From NCBI GenBank assembly GCA_023443705.1, contig JAEZTD010000425.1, positions 1 to 7,340 on the forward strand: a DNA stretch of 7,340 nucleotides. The letters are read 5' to 3'. The notes under the pieces were generated by a model. The model was given only the letters and a program-made list of their open reading frames with translations, was not told where the DNA came from and did not search any database. The stretch is from Bacillota bacterium. GTDB taxonomy: Bacteria > Bacillota > Clostridia > Christensenellales > Aristaeellaceae. Below, piece after piece: positions 1-5,940 of this stretch (within the stretch, counting starts at the first letter, position 1; every line of letters begins with the position of its first letter). Made by a program: the position numbers and the translations under genes.

Positions 1-1
1 C

Positions 2-643
2 TTTCACAAAAAGGTGATCGCCAACATCTCCGGCTTCTCGGTGGAGGAGTACCAAAGGGCCTGCGAGATGATCGACGCCTCCGACGCGGTTAACCTGATC
101 GAGGTCAACATCTCCTGCCCCAACGTCCACGGCGGCGGCATGAGTTTTGGCGCCGGCCGAGAAAGCGCCGCCATCGTCACGAAGGCGGTAAAGGCCGTGA
201 CGAAAAAGCCGGTGTACATGAAGCTTTCACCCAACGTGACCGACATCTGCGAGATCGCCAAAGCCTGTGAAGGCGAGGGGGCGGACGGGCTCTCCCTGAT
301 CAACACGCTCCTTGGCATGCGGATCGACCTGAAAACCCGGAAACCCGTCCTCGCCAACAAAACCGGCGGTCTGTCCGGCCCAGCGGTGTTCCCGGTGGCG
401 CTTCAGATGGTCTACCGGGTGTATGAGACGGTCAAAATACCGATCATCGGCATGGGCGGGGTATCGAGCGCCCGGGACGTCCTCGAGATGATGCTCGCGG
501 GCGCGACGGCGGTTCAGGTGGGCGCGGCGAACCTCGTAAACCCCTATGCCTGCCGGGACATCATCGACGGCCTCCCGACGGAGATGGAAAAGCACGGCAT
601 CACGGCACTGACCGACATTATAGGAGGGGCGCATGGAGAATAA
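2..643 (+). CDS. pyrD: Dihydroorotate dehydrogenase, class 1B-type catalytic subunit (5' end missing)
   Basis: Oxidises dihydroorotate to orotate, the fourth step of UMP synthesis, on an FMN-containing TIM barrel in the cytoplasm. The reading frame is open from base 2, so the gene starts upstream; 213 residues are visible, and roughly a third of a typical 300-310 residue protein is missing. Visible family signatures are NISCPNV, whose Cys (codon 116-118) is the class 1 catalytic base, then MKLSPNVTDI, LINTLLGMRID, NKTGGLSGPA, and the C-terminal FMN-phosphate region IIGMGGV...GATAVQVG. A Cys base rather than Ser marks class 1 over class 2. The 1B assignment (an NAD-linked enzyme paired with PyrK) rests on overall sequence resemblance, since pyrK would lie upstream and is not visible. 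The stop codon TAA (641-643) lies inside pyrF, giving an 11-nt overlap. This is the first visible gene of the pyr operon. Confidence 0.95.
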   Translation, partial: FHKKVIANISGFSVEEYQRACEMIDASDAVNLIEVNISCPNVHGGGMSFGAGRESAAIVTKAVKAVTKKPVYMKLSPNVTDICEIAKACEGEGADGLSLINTLLGMRIDLKTRKPVLANKTGGLSGPAVFPVALQMVYRVYETVKIPIIGMGGVSSARDVLEMMLAGATAVQVGAANLVNPYACRDIIDGLPTEMEKHGITALTDIIGGAHGE

Positions 644-1337
644 CGTCATCATCGCACTGGACTTCCCGGGCGCAAGCGAGGTGTACGACTTTCTGGAACT
701 GTTCCGAGGCGAGAAGCCCTTTGTGAAGATCGGCATGGAGCTTTTCTACGCCGAGGGGCCGGAGATCGTCAAAAAGGTCAAAGGGCGCGGGCATCCGGTG
801 TTTCTGGATCTCAAGCTCCACGACATCCCGAACACGGTCAAGCGGGCGATGCGGTCGCTCTCCAATCTCGACGTGGACATCACGAACCTGCACGCCTCCG
901 GCACCATCGACATGATGCGCGCCGCGCTGGAGGGGCTGACCCGCCCCGACGGCACGCGGCCAAAACTGATTGCGGTGACGCAGCTGACCTCCACCTCCGA
1001 GGAGCGGATGCGTGGCGAGCTTCTGATCTCCGCCACGATGGAGGAGACCGTCGCCCACTACGCGAAAAACGCGCAGGCAGCCGGGCTCGACGGCGTGGTG
1101 TGCTCTCCGCTTGAGGCGGCGCTTGTCAAGCGCGCCTGCGGGCGGGACTTCGTCACCGTGACGCCGGGCGTCCGCTTCGCGGACTCCGCCGCCGACGACC
1201 AGGCGCGGGTCATGACCCCGGAAAAGGCGCGGCTGGGCGGCAGCGACATGATTGTGGTCGGCCGGCCCATTACCGCCGCCAAAGACCCCGTGGAAGCCTA
1301 TATGCGCTGCGCGCGCGAGTTTGGAGGAAACGAATGA
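633..1337 (+). CDS. pyrF: Orotidine 5'-phosphate decarboxylase
   Basis: Converts OMP to UMP and CO2, the last step of de novo UMP synthesis. The 234-residue length fits the compact bacterial PyrF family. The catalytic tetrad region is plain: K32 in FVKIGMEL, and D59-x-K61-x-x-D64 in FLDLKLHDIPNTV. TPGVR (177-181) and the phosphate-gripping IVVGRPIT with R211 close the barrel. The start is ATG at 633, with GGAGG at 623-627 and a 5-nt spacer; the frame overlaps the end of pyrD by 11 nt. The end overlaps pyrE by 4 nt (ATGA, 1334-1337), which indicates translational coupling. No key residue is missing. Confidence 0.97.
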   Translation: MENNVIIALDFPGASEVYDFLELFRGEKPFVKIGMELFYAEGPEIVKKVKGRGHPVFLDLKLHDIPNTVKRAMRSLSNLDVDITNLHASGTIDMMRAALEGLTRPDGTRPKLIAVTQLTSTSEERMRGELLISATMEETVAHYAKNAQAAGLDGVVCSPLEAALVKRACGRDFVTVTPGVRFADSAADDQARVMTPEKARLGGSDMIVVGRPITAAKDPVEAYMRCAREFGGNE

Positions 1338-1978
1338 AACGTGAAATCGCCAAGGATCTGCTCGCCATCAGGGCCGTTTTTTTAAGGCCGGAGGAGCCCT
1401 TCACCTGGGCCAGCGGCATCAAGTCCCCCATCTACTGCGACAACCGGCTGACGCTGTCCGACCCCGGCGTCCGCACCCGCATTGAAAGCGGCCTGGCCGC
1501 ACTCGTCCGGGCGCACTACCCGGAATGCGAGGTCTTGATGGGCACTTCCACCGCCGGAATCCCCCACGCGGCCATCGCCGCGCACCTTTTGGGGCTTCCG
1601 ATGGGCTACGTGCGCTCCGGCGCGAAGGATCACGGCCGCAACAACCGCATCGAAGGGCGGCTGGACGCGGGGCAGAAGGTGGTCGTGGTGGAGGACCTGA
1701 TCTCCACCGCCGGCAGCGCCATCGAAACGGTGGAGGCGCTTCGCGAGGCGGGGGCGGAGGTTCTGGGCATCGTCAGCATCTTCACCTACGGCATGAAAAA
1801 AGGGATCGAGCGCCTTTCGGCGGCGGGCGTTCAAAACGTGGCGCTCACCGACTTCGACCAGCTGGTAGAGGTCGCCGCCGAAGCGGGCTACATTGAGCCG
1901 GACGCCGCGCCGCGGCTCCTCGCCTTCCGCGACAACCCCGCCGACGAGGGCTGGATGGCCCGAAAGGAGGAAGGCTGA
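1334..1978 (+). CDS. pyrE: Orotate phosphoribosyltransferase
   Basis: Joins orotate to PRPP to give OMP, the substrate of the PyrF encoded just upstream. It is a cytoplasmic enzyme, active as a dimer in the family. The 214-residue protein shows the N-terminal FTWASGIKSPIYCDNR segment (23-38), the flexible catalytic loop YVRSGAKDHGRNNRIEG (92-108, with R94, K98 and H100) and the PRPP-binding motif VVVVEDLISTAGSAI (116-130). The Lys next to R94 in enteric enzymes is Ser here, and the PRPP loop reads STAGS where STGGS is common in Bacillus-type enzymes; both variants occur in functional family members. The C-terminal RDNPADEGW resembles the Bacillus-type enzyme. GGAGG at 1323-1327 lies 6 nt before the ATG. 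The stop TGA shares one base with the pyrB ATG (TGATG). Confidence 0.96.
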   Translation: MKREIAKDLLAIRAVFLRPEEPFTWASGIKSPIYCDNRLTLSDPGVRTRIESGLAALVRAHYPECEVLMGTSTAGIPHAAIAAHLLGLPMGYVRSGAKDHGRNNRIEGRLDAGQKVVVVEDLISTAGSAIETVEALREAGAEVLGIVSIFTYGMKKGIERLSAAGVQNVALTDFDQLVEVAAEAGYIEPDAAPRLLAFRDNPADEGWMARKEEG

Positions 1979-2892
1979 TGCGCCACCTGATCGACATTGA
2001 GGACTTGTCCCTCGAAGAAATCGACGAGATCCTGAACCTGACCGACGACATCATCGCCGACCGAAAAAGGTATTCCGACGTGATGCGCGGCAAAAAGCTG
2101 GCCACGCTCTTCTTTGAGCCCTCCACCCGCACGCGCCTCAGCTTTGAGGCGGCGATGCTGGAACTGGGCGGGAACATCCTCGGCTTCTCGACCGCGGAGT
2201 CCTCCAGCGCCGCCAAGGGCGAAAGCGTCTCCGACACCGTGCGCACCGTCGCCTGCTACGCGGACATCATCGCCATGCGCCACCCGAAGGAGGGCGCGCC
2301 GATGGCGGCGATCCAGCGGGCGAAGGTGCCCATCATCAACGCCGGCGACGGTGGCCACAACCACCCCACCCAAACGCTGACAGACCTCATCACCATCCGC
2401 CGGGCGCTGGGGCAGCTAAGCCACATGGTGGTAGGCCTCTGCGGCGACCTGAAGTTTGGGCGCACCGTGCACTCCCTCATCACCGCGATGAGCCGCTACC
2501 CGGGCGTCGAGTTCGTGCTGATCTCGCCACCGGAGCTGGTCATCCCGGACTACCTGAAACGCCTGCTCGCCCAGCGCGGCGCGGCCTGGCGCGAGGTGCA
2601 GTCGCTGGAGGATGTGATGGGCGACCTGGACGTCCTCTACATGACCCGCGTGCAGAAGGAGCGCTTCTTCAACGAGGCGGACTACGTGCGCCTCAAGGAC
2701 AGCTACATTCTGACGCCGGAGAAGCTTCAGGACGCGAAGGACAGCATGATCGTACTGCACCCGCTGCCCAGGGTCAATGAGATCTCCAGCCGAGTGGACG
2801 ACGACCCCCGCGCCCGCTACTTTGAACAGGTGGAAAACGGAAAATTCGTGCGCATGGCGCTGATGATGAAGCTAATGGAGGTGAGCGCGTAA
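1978..2892 (+). CDS. pyrB: Aspartate carbamoyltransferase catalytic chain
   Basis: Condenses carbamoyl phosphate with aspartate to carbamoyl-aspartate, the committed step of the pathway. The 304 residues match the family. The carbamoyl-phosphate loop FFEPSTRTRLSFE holds S49-T-R-T-R53. The '80s loop' supplies S76 and K80 (the Ser80 and Lys84 equivalents of the E. coli enzyme), which reach the neighbouring subunit. MRHP contains R101, DGGHNHPTQTL contains H129, and the aspartate domain has GRTVHS (R162), MTRVQKERF (R224, Q226) and HPLPR (261-265). All catalytic residues are therefore present. GGAGG at 1966-1970 lies 7 nt before the ATG. The stop codon TAA overlaps the pyrI ATG by one base (TAATG), consistent with balanced synthesis of catalytic and regulatory chains for a PyrB-PyrI holoenzyme. 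Confidence 0.97.
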   Translation: MRHLIDIEDLSLEEIDEILNLTDDIIADRKRYSDVMRGKKLATLFFEPSTRTRLSFEAAMLELGGNILGFSTAESSSAAKGESVSDTVRTVACYADIIAMRHPKEGAPMAAIQRAKVPIINAGDGGHNHPTQTLTDLITIRRALGQLSHMVVGLCGDLKFGRTVHSLITAMSRYPGVEFVLISPPELVIPDYLKRLLAQRGAAWREVQSLEDVMGDLDVLYMTRVQKERFFNEADYVRLKDSYILTPEKLQDAKDSMIVLHPLPRVNEISSRVDDDPRARYFEQVENGKFVRMALMMKLMEVSA

Positions 2893-3311
2893 TGAACATC
2901 GATTCGATTGAAAACGGCGTGGTCATCGACCACATCTCCGCCGGGCGGAGCATGGACATCTACCGGTACCTGAAGCTGGACAAGCTGGACTGCTGCGTCG
3001 CCATCATCAAGAACGTGCGCTCAAACCGCATGGGCAAGAAGGACATCATCAAAATTGACGCCAGCTTCCCGGTCAATCTGGACACGCTGGGCTATATCGA
3101 CCCCGGCATCACCGTCAACATCATCCAAAACGGGAAGAACGTCGAAAAGCGCAAGCTGGAGCTGCCGGAACGGCTGGTCAACATCATCTCCTGCAAGAAC
3201 CCCCGCTGCATCACCAGCGTCGAGCAGGAGATCGACCAGATATTTAAGCTCTCCGACCGGGAGTCCTGCACCTACAAGTGCGCCTACTGCGAGGCGGAGC
3301 GGAAGCGCTGA
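2892..3311 (+). CDS. pyrI: Aspartate carbamoyltransferase regulatory chain
   Basis: Regulatory subunit that binds nucleotide effectors and attaches to PyrB through a zinc domain. The 139 residues comprise an N-terminal allosteric domain (about 1-95, with IENGVVIDHI at the start and KKDIIKIDASFP in the middle) and a C-terminal zinc domain. The four zinc ligands are C101-x4-C106 (SCKNPRCITS) and C130-x2-C133 (YKCAYCEAE), the same spacing as in the enteric protein. An additional C126 lies nearby. The protein is slightly shorter than the roughly 150-residue E. coli chain. GGAGG at 2877-2881 lies 10 nt before the ATG, a longer spacer than at the other pyr genes. It is the last visible gene of the operon; no typical U-tailed terminator follows, only the repeat and hairpin island. 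Confidence 0.95.
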   Translation: MNIDSIENGVVIDHISAGRSMDIYRYLKLDKLDCCVAIIKNVRSNRMGKKDIIKIDASFPVNLDTLGYIDPGITVNIIQNGKNVEKRKLELPERLVNIISCKNPRCITSVEQEIDQIFKLSDRESCTYKCAYCEAERKR

Positions 3312-3316
3312 CAAGG

Positions 3317-3350
3317 GCAATGAAAATCAGCTAACGCATCTTTTCATTGC
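3317..3350. repeat. 10-bp perfect inverted repeat after pyrI
   Basis: GCAATGAAAA (3317-3326) pairs perfectly with TTTTCATTGC (3341-3350) across a 14-nt loop, starting 5 nt after the pyrI stop codon. The T-run is in the right arm rather than after it, so it is not a standard intrinsic terminator. The last two bases of the right arm are the first two of the first 64-bp direct repeat. Confidence 0.7.
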
Positions 3351-3412
3351 GAGGGGACGAGGGGCCCTGCGCTCGCCTGAACCCCTTCGGGTTTCCGGGC
3401 GGCTCGCTGACG
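3349..3412. repeat. 64-bp direct repeat, copy 1
   Basis: This segment recurs at 3445-3508 with two differences in 64 bases. It runs from GCGAGGGGACGA to GGCTCGCTGACG and holds a GGGCCC core and a small hairpin, AACCC-CTTC-GGGTT. GCGAG near the start can pair with either of two downstream CTCGC segments (3372-3376, 3403-3407). It does not look coding and resembles the dispersed, hairpin-forming intergenic repeats of GC-rich bacteria, although copies elsewhere in the genome cannot be seen here. Confidence 0.88.
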
Positions 3413-3415
3413 AAT

Positions 3416-3446
3416 GCGCTAAAATCTCCTTCGGATCTTTCAGCGC
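3416..3446. repeat. Imperfect inverted repeat between the two direct repeats
   Basis: GCGCT (3416-3420) pairs with AGCGC (3442-3446). Inside, AAA pairs with TTT and TCC with GGA around a TTC loop, with small symmetrical mismatches. Its right arm runs into copy 2 of the 64-bp repeat, just as the hairpin at 3317-3350 runs into copy 1, so each repeat copy is preceded by a hairpin. Confidence 0.6.
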
Positions 3447-3508
3447 GAGGGGACGAAGGGCCCTGCGCTCGCATGAACCCCTTCGGGTTTCCGGGCGGCT
3501 CGCTGACG
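3445..3508. repeat. 64-bp direct repeat, copy 2
   Basis: Second copy of the segment at 3349-3412, 96 bp downstream. The differences are a G-to-A change early in the unit (giving AGGGCCCT, a perfect 8-bp palindrome at 3457-3464) and CCTGA versus CATGA in the middle. Such high identity in non-coding DNA implies recent duplication or insertion of related elements. Confidence 0.88.
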
Positions 3509-3517
3509 TAAGGAATT

Positions 3518-3553
3518 GTTTGCCGCGCCAGTGTTCGCACTGGCGCGGCAAAC
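3518..3553. repeat. 16-bp perfect hairpin with TTCG loop
   Basis: GTTTGCCGCGCCAGTG (3518-3533) pairs without mismatch with 3538-3553 around the tetraloop TTCG, a sequence known to make very stable RNA hairpins. No U-tract follows on either strand, so it is not a classic intrinsic terminator. It could still end or protect the 3' end of the pyr transcript. Confidence 0.85.
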
Positions 3554-3554
3554 G

Positions 3555-3583
3555 CGTTTCCGGCGCGCATGTCGCCGGAAACG
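3555..3583. repeat. 11-bp perfect inverted repeat
   Basis: CGTTTCCGGCG (3555-3565) pairs perfectly with CGCCGGAAACG (3573-3583) across a 7-nt loop. It begins one base after the 16-bp TTCG hairpin, so the two stems stand back to back. Confidence 0.8.
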
Positions 3584-3700
3584 ATGGAAGGAGAACGATG
3601 GGGGTCGGTGGACGAAAAGTGGATATCAAAAGGGGAATAGTACGAAAAGGGTGCAGGCTGAGAACAGGAGAAATGCAAGCCGTTCCGGCTCAAGGGGTAT

Positions 3701-3718
3701 CGGGGGCCGCGGCCCCCG
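3701..3718. repeat. 18-bp perfect GC palindrome
   Basis: CGGGGGCCGCGGCCCCCG reads identically on both strands. Allowing one bulged G, the flanking TAT (3698-3700) and ATA (3720-3722) extend the symmetry. It is composed only of G and C. Confidence 0.8.
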
Positions 3719-3772
3719 GATAAAGGCAGCCGTAGGGCGGCATGTACGGCCGCAAGCTGCATTCCTTATCGC

Positions 3773-3814
3773 ATGCAAGTCCGGCCGTGAATCGTAGATT
3801 CACAGGACTTGCAT
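3773..3814. repeat. Two-part hairpin (10 + 7 bp)
   Basis: The outer arms ATGCAAGTCC (3773-3782) and GGACTTGCAT (3805-3814) are perfect complements. The inner arms GTGAATC (3787-3793) and GATTCAC (3797-3803) close on a GTA loop, separated from the outer stem by 4 nt on one side and 1 nt on the other. Confidence 0.8.
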
Positions 3815-3817
3815 TTC

Positions 3818-3846
3818 GCTGTCAAAAGACGCAGTATTTTGACAGC
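3818..3846. repeat. 10-bp perfect inverted repeat sharing an arm with the next hairpin
   Basis: GCTGTCAAAA (3818-3827) pairs with TTTTGACAGC (3837-3846) across 9 nt. Its last four bases, 3843-3846, also form the base of the following 18-bp hairpin, so both cannot be fully paired at once. Confidence 0.75.
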
Positions 3847-3884
3847 ATGAAGCCCGCGCATTTTTGTGCGCGGGCTTCATGCTG
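3843..3884 (-). terminator. 18-bp hairpin after the foldase gene, probable terminator
   Basis: The arms 3843-3860 and 3867-3884 pair perfectly for 18 bp around a 6-nt loop (TTTTTG on the + strand). It starts 12 nt past the stop codon of the minus-strand foldase gene, the usual place for a terminator. The tail on the minus strand is only weakly T-rich (GTCAAAATACT), so termination strength is uncertain. It could also act on the convergent pyr transcript. Confidence 0.5.
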
Positions 3885-3896
3885 CATGCAAGGGGT

Positions 3897-5198
3897 TTAC
3901 AGGCCGAAGTTCTCGATCTTGGCGGCGGCTTTCAGCTCGTCCAGCTTCGTGGAGAAGGTGCTGCTCTGGGCGGTCTTGAGCGCCTCGGAGTTCAGCCCTT
4001 CCTTGACGGATTCGTACGCCACCGCTCCGGCGGGCACGTCGGATTCGTAGCGGATGAAGTGGTAGCCGTAGCTGCCCAGAACCGGCGCCGAAACGTCGCC
4101 GACCTTTTCTAGGGCGAGCGCCGTGGCCAGGAACGCCGCATCGAAGGAAGCGCCTTCAGACACATAGTAACCCTTTTCGGCGTTGGCGGAACCGGCCTGC
4201 ATGCCCGGATCCTCGCCGTAGGTGTCGATCAGGCTCTGGAAGTCCTCGCCGGCGTCGATCTTGGCCTGAACCTCATCCACCTTGGGCTGCGCTTCCTTGA
4301 GGAGCGCGTCCAACTGGGTCTGGGCTTCGGCCTTGTCGGCTTCGGAGGTTTCCGCGTTCGCGATGGTGCCCTTCAGCGTGTTGATCTCGTCGATCTTCTC
4401 GGGCTTGATCAGGATGTGCTTGACGGCGCGGATGCCCTCGGGCGTGTAGTAGGTGGTATTGCCGCTGATCACTGCGGTGCAGTAGGCGGCGGGATCCGCG
4501 TCGTAGGAGGCCTTTTCCGAGGCTACCTTCTCGTCGTAAGTGGCCTTCACGTCCTCGTCGGAGACGGTGACGGGGTCGATGATGCTGCTGTAGAGCTTGT
4601 TGAGCACCTGCGACATCCGGTACTGCTCCTTGACCTTCTCCAGCGCGTAGCCCTGGGAAGCGAAGTACGCCTCGGCCTGCGCCTTGGCGTCTTCCTCCGC
4701 GACGCCGGACTCGGTGAGGTAGGTGGAATAATTTGTCAGCGCGGTGTTGTAATTGTCCTCGGCCTTCTGGTCGAGGCTCGCGGCTTCTTCGTCGGTCAGC
4801 TTATCCAGCCCCTGCCGCGCGGCTTCGTGCTGCATCAGTTTGACCTGGATCGCGTATTCAAGGGCCTGCTCCATCAGGACGGAGCGGATGGACTCCTGAT
4901 TCACGTCCACATAGCTCGAGTATTGGCTGGCGAGGGTCTGGAAGTACCCCTCGACATCGCTCAGGAGGATTTCATCCCCGTCCACCGTGGCGACGACCTT
5001 GGTAGGGTCGGAAGTGGGCGCGGGGGTGACTTCGGCAACCGCTTCGGGCGCCGCGGTTGCTTCGGGGGCGGCTTCGGCGGCGGGGGCTTCGGTGGCTTCC
5101 GCCGCGGGCACCGCGGTGGCAGCGGGCGCTTCCATGAGCGCGCTGATGGGCAGCATCATAACGATCAGCGCGATGACCAGGGACAGAAGTTTCCTCAT
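3897..5198 (-). CDS. Secreted parvulin-type peptidyl-prolyl isomerase / foldase (PrsA/SurA-like)
   Basis: Probably an extracytoplasmic chaperone that helps exported proteins fold. The 433-residue product has a signal peptide or membrane anchor (MRKLLS then a hydrophobic stretch to about residue 21). A linker of Ala, Pro, Glu and Thr follows (about 23-65), then a SurA_N-like helical region (about 66-220, from VVATVDGDEILLSDVEGYF) and a parvulin domain (about 257-386). Parvulin signs are AVKHILIK, AGEDFQSLIDTYGEDPG, ASFDAAFLATAL, KVGDVSAPVLGSYGYHFIRY. A charged, helix-rich insertion (about 267-310) splits HILI from the rest of the domain. There is no lipobox Cys near the N-terminus, unlike PrsA of Bacillus; the only Cys is C240. 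GGAGG at 5208-5212 lies 9 nt before the ATG. The gap of 87 nt to the coiled-coil gene upstream contains a GGCGGC/GCCGCC hairpin (5228-5246) without a T-tail, so co-transcription is likely. Isomerase activity is inferred. Confidence 0.85.
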   Translation of the reverse strand: MRKLLSLVIALIVMMLPISALMEAPAATAVPAAEATEAPAAEAAPEATAAPEAVAEVTPAPTSDPTKVVATVDGDEILLSDVEGYFQTLASQYSSYVDVNQESIRSVLMEQALEYAIQVKLMQHEAARQGLDKLTDEEAASLDQKAEDNYNTALTNYSTYLTESGVAEEDAKAQAEAYFASQGYALEKVKEQYRMSQVLNKLYSSIIDPVTVSDEDVKATYDEKVASEKASYDADPAAYCTAVISGNTTYYTPEGIRAVKHILIKPEKIDEINTLKGTIANAETSEADKAEAQTQLDALLKEAQPKVDEVQAKIDAGEDFQSLIDTYGEDPGMQAGSANAEKGYYVSEGASFDAAFLATALALEKVGDVSAPVLGSYGYHFIRYESDVPAGAVAYESVKEGLNSEALKTAQSSTFSTKLDELKAAAKIENFGL

Positions 5199-5285
5199 TT
5201 TTCCATGCCTCCAGTTTTATAGGAACAGGCGGCGCTTGCGGCCGCCCGTTTTCCTTTTGACGAACAACGCGGAGAAAAAGATGCG

Positions 5286-5804
5286 TCAGGGCGTGGTGAA
5301 GCTCTTGTTCTGCTGCTGGAGCTTCTCGATTGCGGCCTGCGCCTCGGCAAGGAGCGCATCCTTCTGATCGATCACGGCCTGCAGCTCGGCTTTGGCCTTG
5401 GTCACGGCCTCGGTCAGCTTGGCTTCGCCGTCCTTGACGGCCTGGGCGACAGCGGTTTCCTTCTCGGCTGCGGCGGCTTCGAGGTCAGTCTTGGCCTTGT
5501 CGAGGGCGGCGGACAGCTTGGCTTCGGCCTCCGCGGCGGCGGCGGACAGCTTGGCTTCAGCCTCCACGGCGGCGGCGTCCTTGTCGGCGGCGGCCTGATC
5601 CAGCGCGGCCTTGCTCGCGGCTTCCGCGTCGGTCAGCGCCTGCTCTTTTTCCGCGATGGCTGCTTCGGCGGCTTTCAGATCATCTCCGGCCTTGGCCAGG
5701 GCGTCGTTCGCCAGTTTCTGGCTGTTGTTCAGGTTGACGCAAAACACCACGGCGACGATCAGGGCGATGGCCAAAAGCAGCGAGACCAGTTTCCAGGCTT
5801 TCAT
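5286..5804 (-). CDS. Membrane-anchored alanine-rich coiled-coil protein, function unknown
   Basis: 172 residues that I cannot assign to a named family. An N-terminal hydrophobic helix (about 5-23, after MKAWK) probably anchors the protein with its body outside the cell. C22 is preceded by Phe, so it is not a proper lipobox. From about residue 28 to 166 the sequence is almost entirely Ala, Lys, Glu, Asp, Gln and Leu in long heptad- or hendecad-like coiled coil, ending in LQQQNKSFTTP. Residues 79-89 and 90-100 are an 11-residue tandem duplication (EAEAKLSAA core), visible in the DNA as a 33-bp repeat. The ribosome binding site is the unusual GGGGGG at 5813-5818, 8 nt before the ATG. An extended -10 promoter lies 45 nt upstream. 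The foldase gene follows 87 nt downstream on the same strand, suggesting an envelope role. Low-complexity composition makes homology calls unreliable. Confidence 0.75.
   Translation of the reverse strand: MKAWKLVSLLLAIALIVAVVFCVNLNNSQKLANDALAKAGDDLKAAEAAIAEKEQALTDAEAASKAALDQAAADKDAAAVEAEAKLSAAAAEAEAKLSAALDKAKTDLEAAAAEKETAVAQAVKDGEAKLTEAVTKAKAELQAVIDQKDALLAEAQAAIEKLQQQNKSFTTP
5505..5570 (-). repeat. 33-bp tandem repeat inside the coiled-coil gene
   Basis: Units 5505-5537 and 5538-5570 differ at two bases, and similarity runs on for 7 more bases. Each encodes 11 residues, with EAEAKLSAA shared, keeping a hendecad period. It looks like a slippage or unequal-crossover duplication that preserves the coiled coil. 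Confidence 0.85.
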
Positions 5805-5848
5805 TTTGTGAACCCCCCAACGTTGTAGATCCTCGGTGAACGATACAA

Positions 5849-5859
5849 ATTATAACATA
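5849..5859 (-). promoter_or_regulatory. Extended -10 promoter for the coiled-coil gene
   Basis: On the minus strand the sequence reads TATGTTATAAT, that is TG-n-TATAAT, a perfect extended -10 element (TATAAT at 5854-5849). No good -35 box lies at 16-18 nt spacing, as is usual for extended -10 promoters. Transcription would start near 5842, giving a leader of about 38 nt before the ATG at 5804. Confidence 0.65.
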
Positions 5860-5940
5860 AGCATAATCGATTGAACAGGGGCGCGGGCAAAAAAAGCGCG
5901 AAGGCGTAAAAACGTGCGATTTCTGCCAAAAGAACCGGCA

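Larger units (their letters stand above)
3312..3896. other. Gene-free intergenic island rich in repeats and hairpins
   Basis: 585 bp between the convergent pyrI and foldase genes. I see no convincing gene: the open frames are antisense or run through repeats, and the only one with a good ribosome binding site is 41 codons long (see rejected items). The stretch holds two 64-bp direct repeats and, in order, inverted repeats at 3317-3350, 3416-3446, 3518-3553, 3555-3583, 3701-3718, 3726-3760 (weak), 3773-3814, 3818-3846 and 3843-3884. It probably contains the transcription ends of both flanking operons. Confidence 0.8.

Noticed and set aside
3349..3508. CRISPR array
   Set aside because: Only two repeats, 64 bp long with a 32-bp spacer that itself forms a hairpin, and no cas genes nearby; the architecture does not fit.
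3598..3723. 41-codon open frame (starts MGVGGRKVDIKRG) with a good AGGAG 4 nt before its ATG
   Set aside because: It is very short, highly basic, ends through the 18-bp GC palindrome, and sits in a repeat-rich region with no recognisable similarity. Chance is more likely; ribosome profiling could reopen it.
3331..3762. Minus-strand open frame of 143 codons containing a repeated SEPPGNPKGF / RAQGPSSPR pattern
   Set aside because: The pattern is simply the translation of the two 64-bp DNA repeats, the frame crosses several perfect hairpins, and no ribosome binding site supports it. Treated as a spurious ORF over a repeat element.
4416..5222. Long plus-strand Gly/Val-rich open frame opposite the foldase gene
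   Set aside because: It is a codon-complement shadow of the Ala/Glu-rich minus-strand gene, with low-complexity composition and no family signature.
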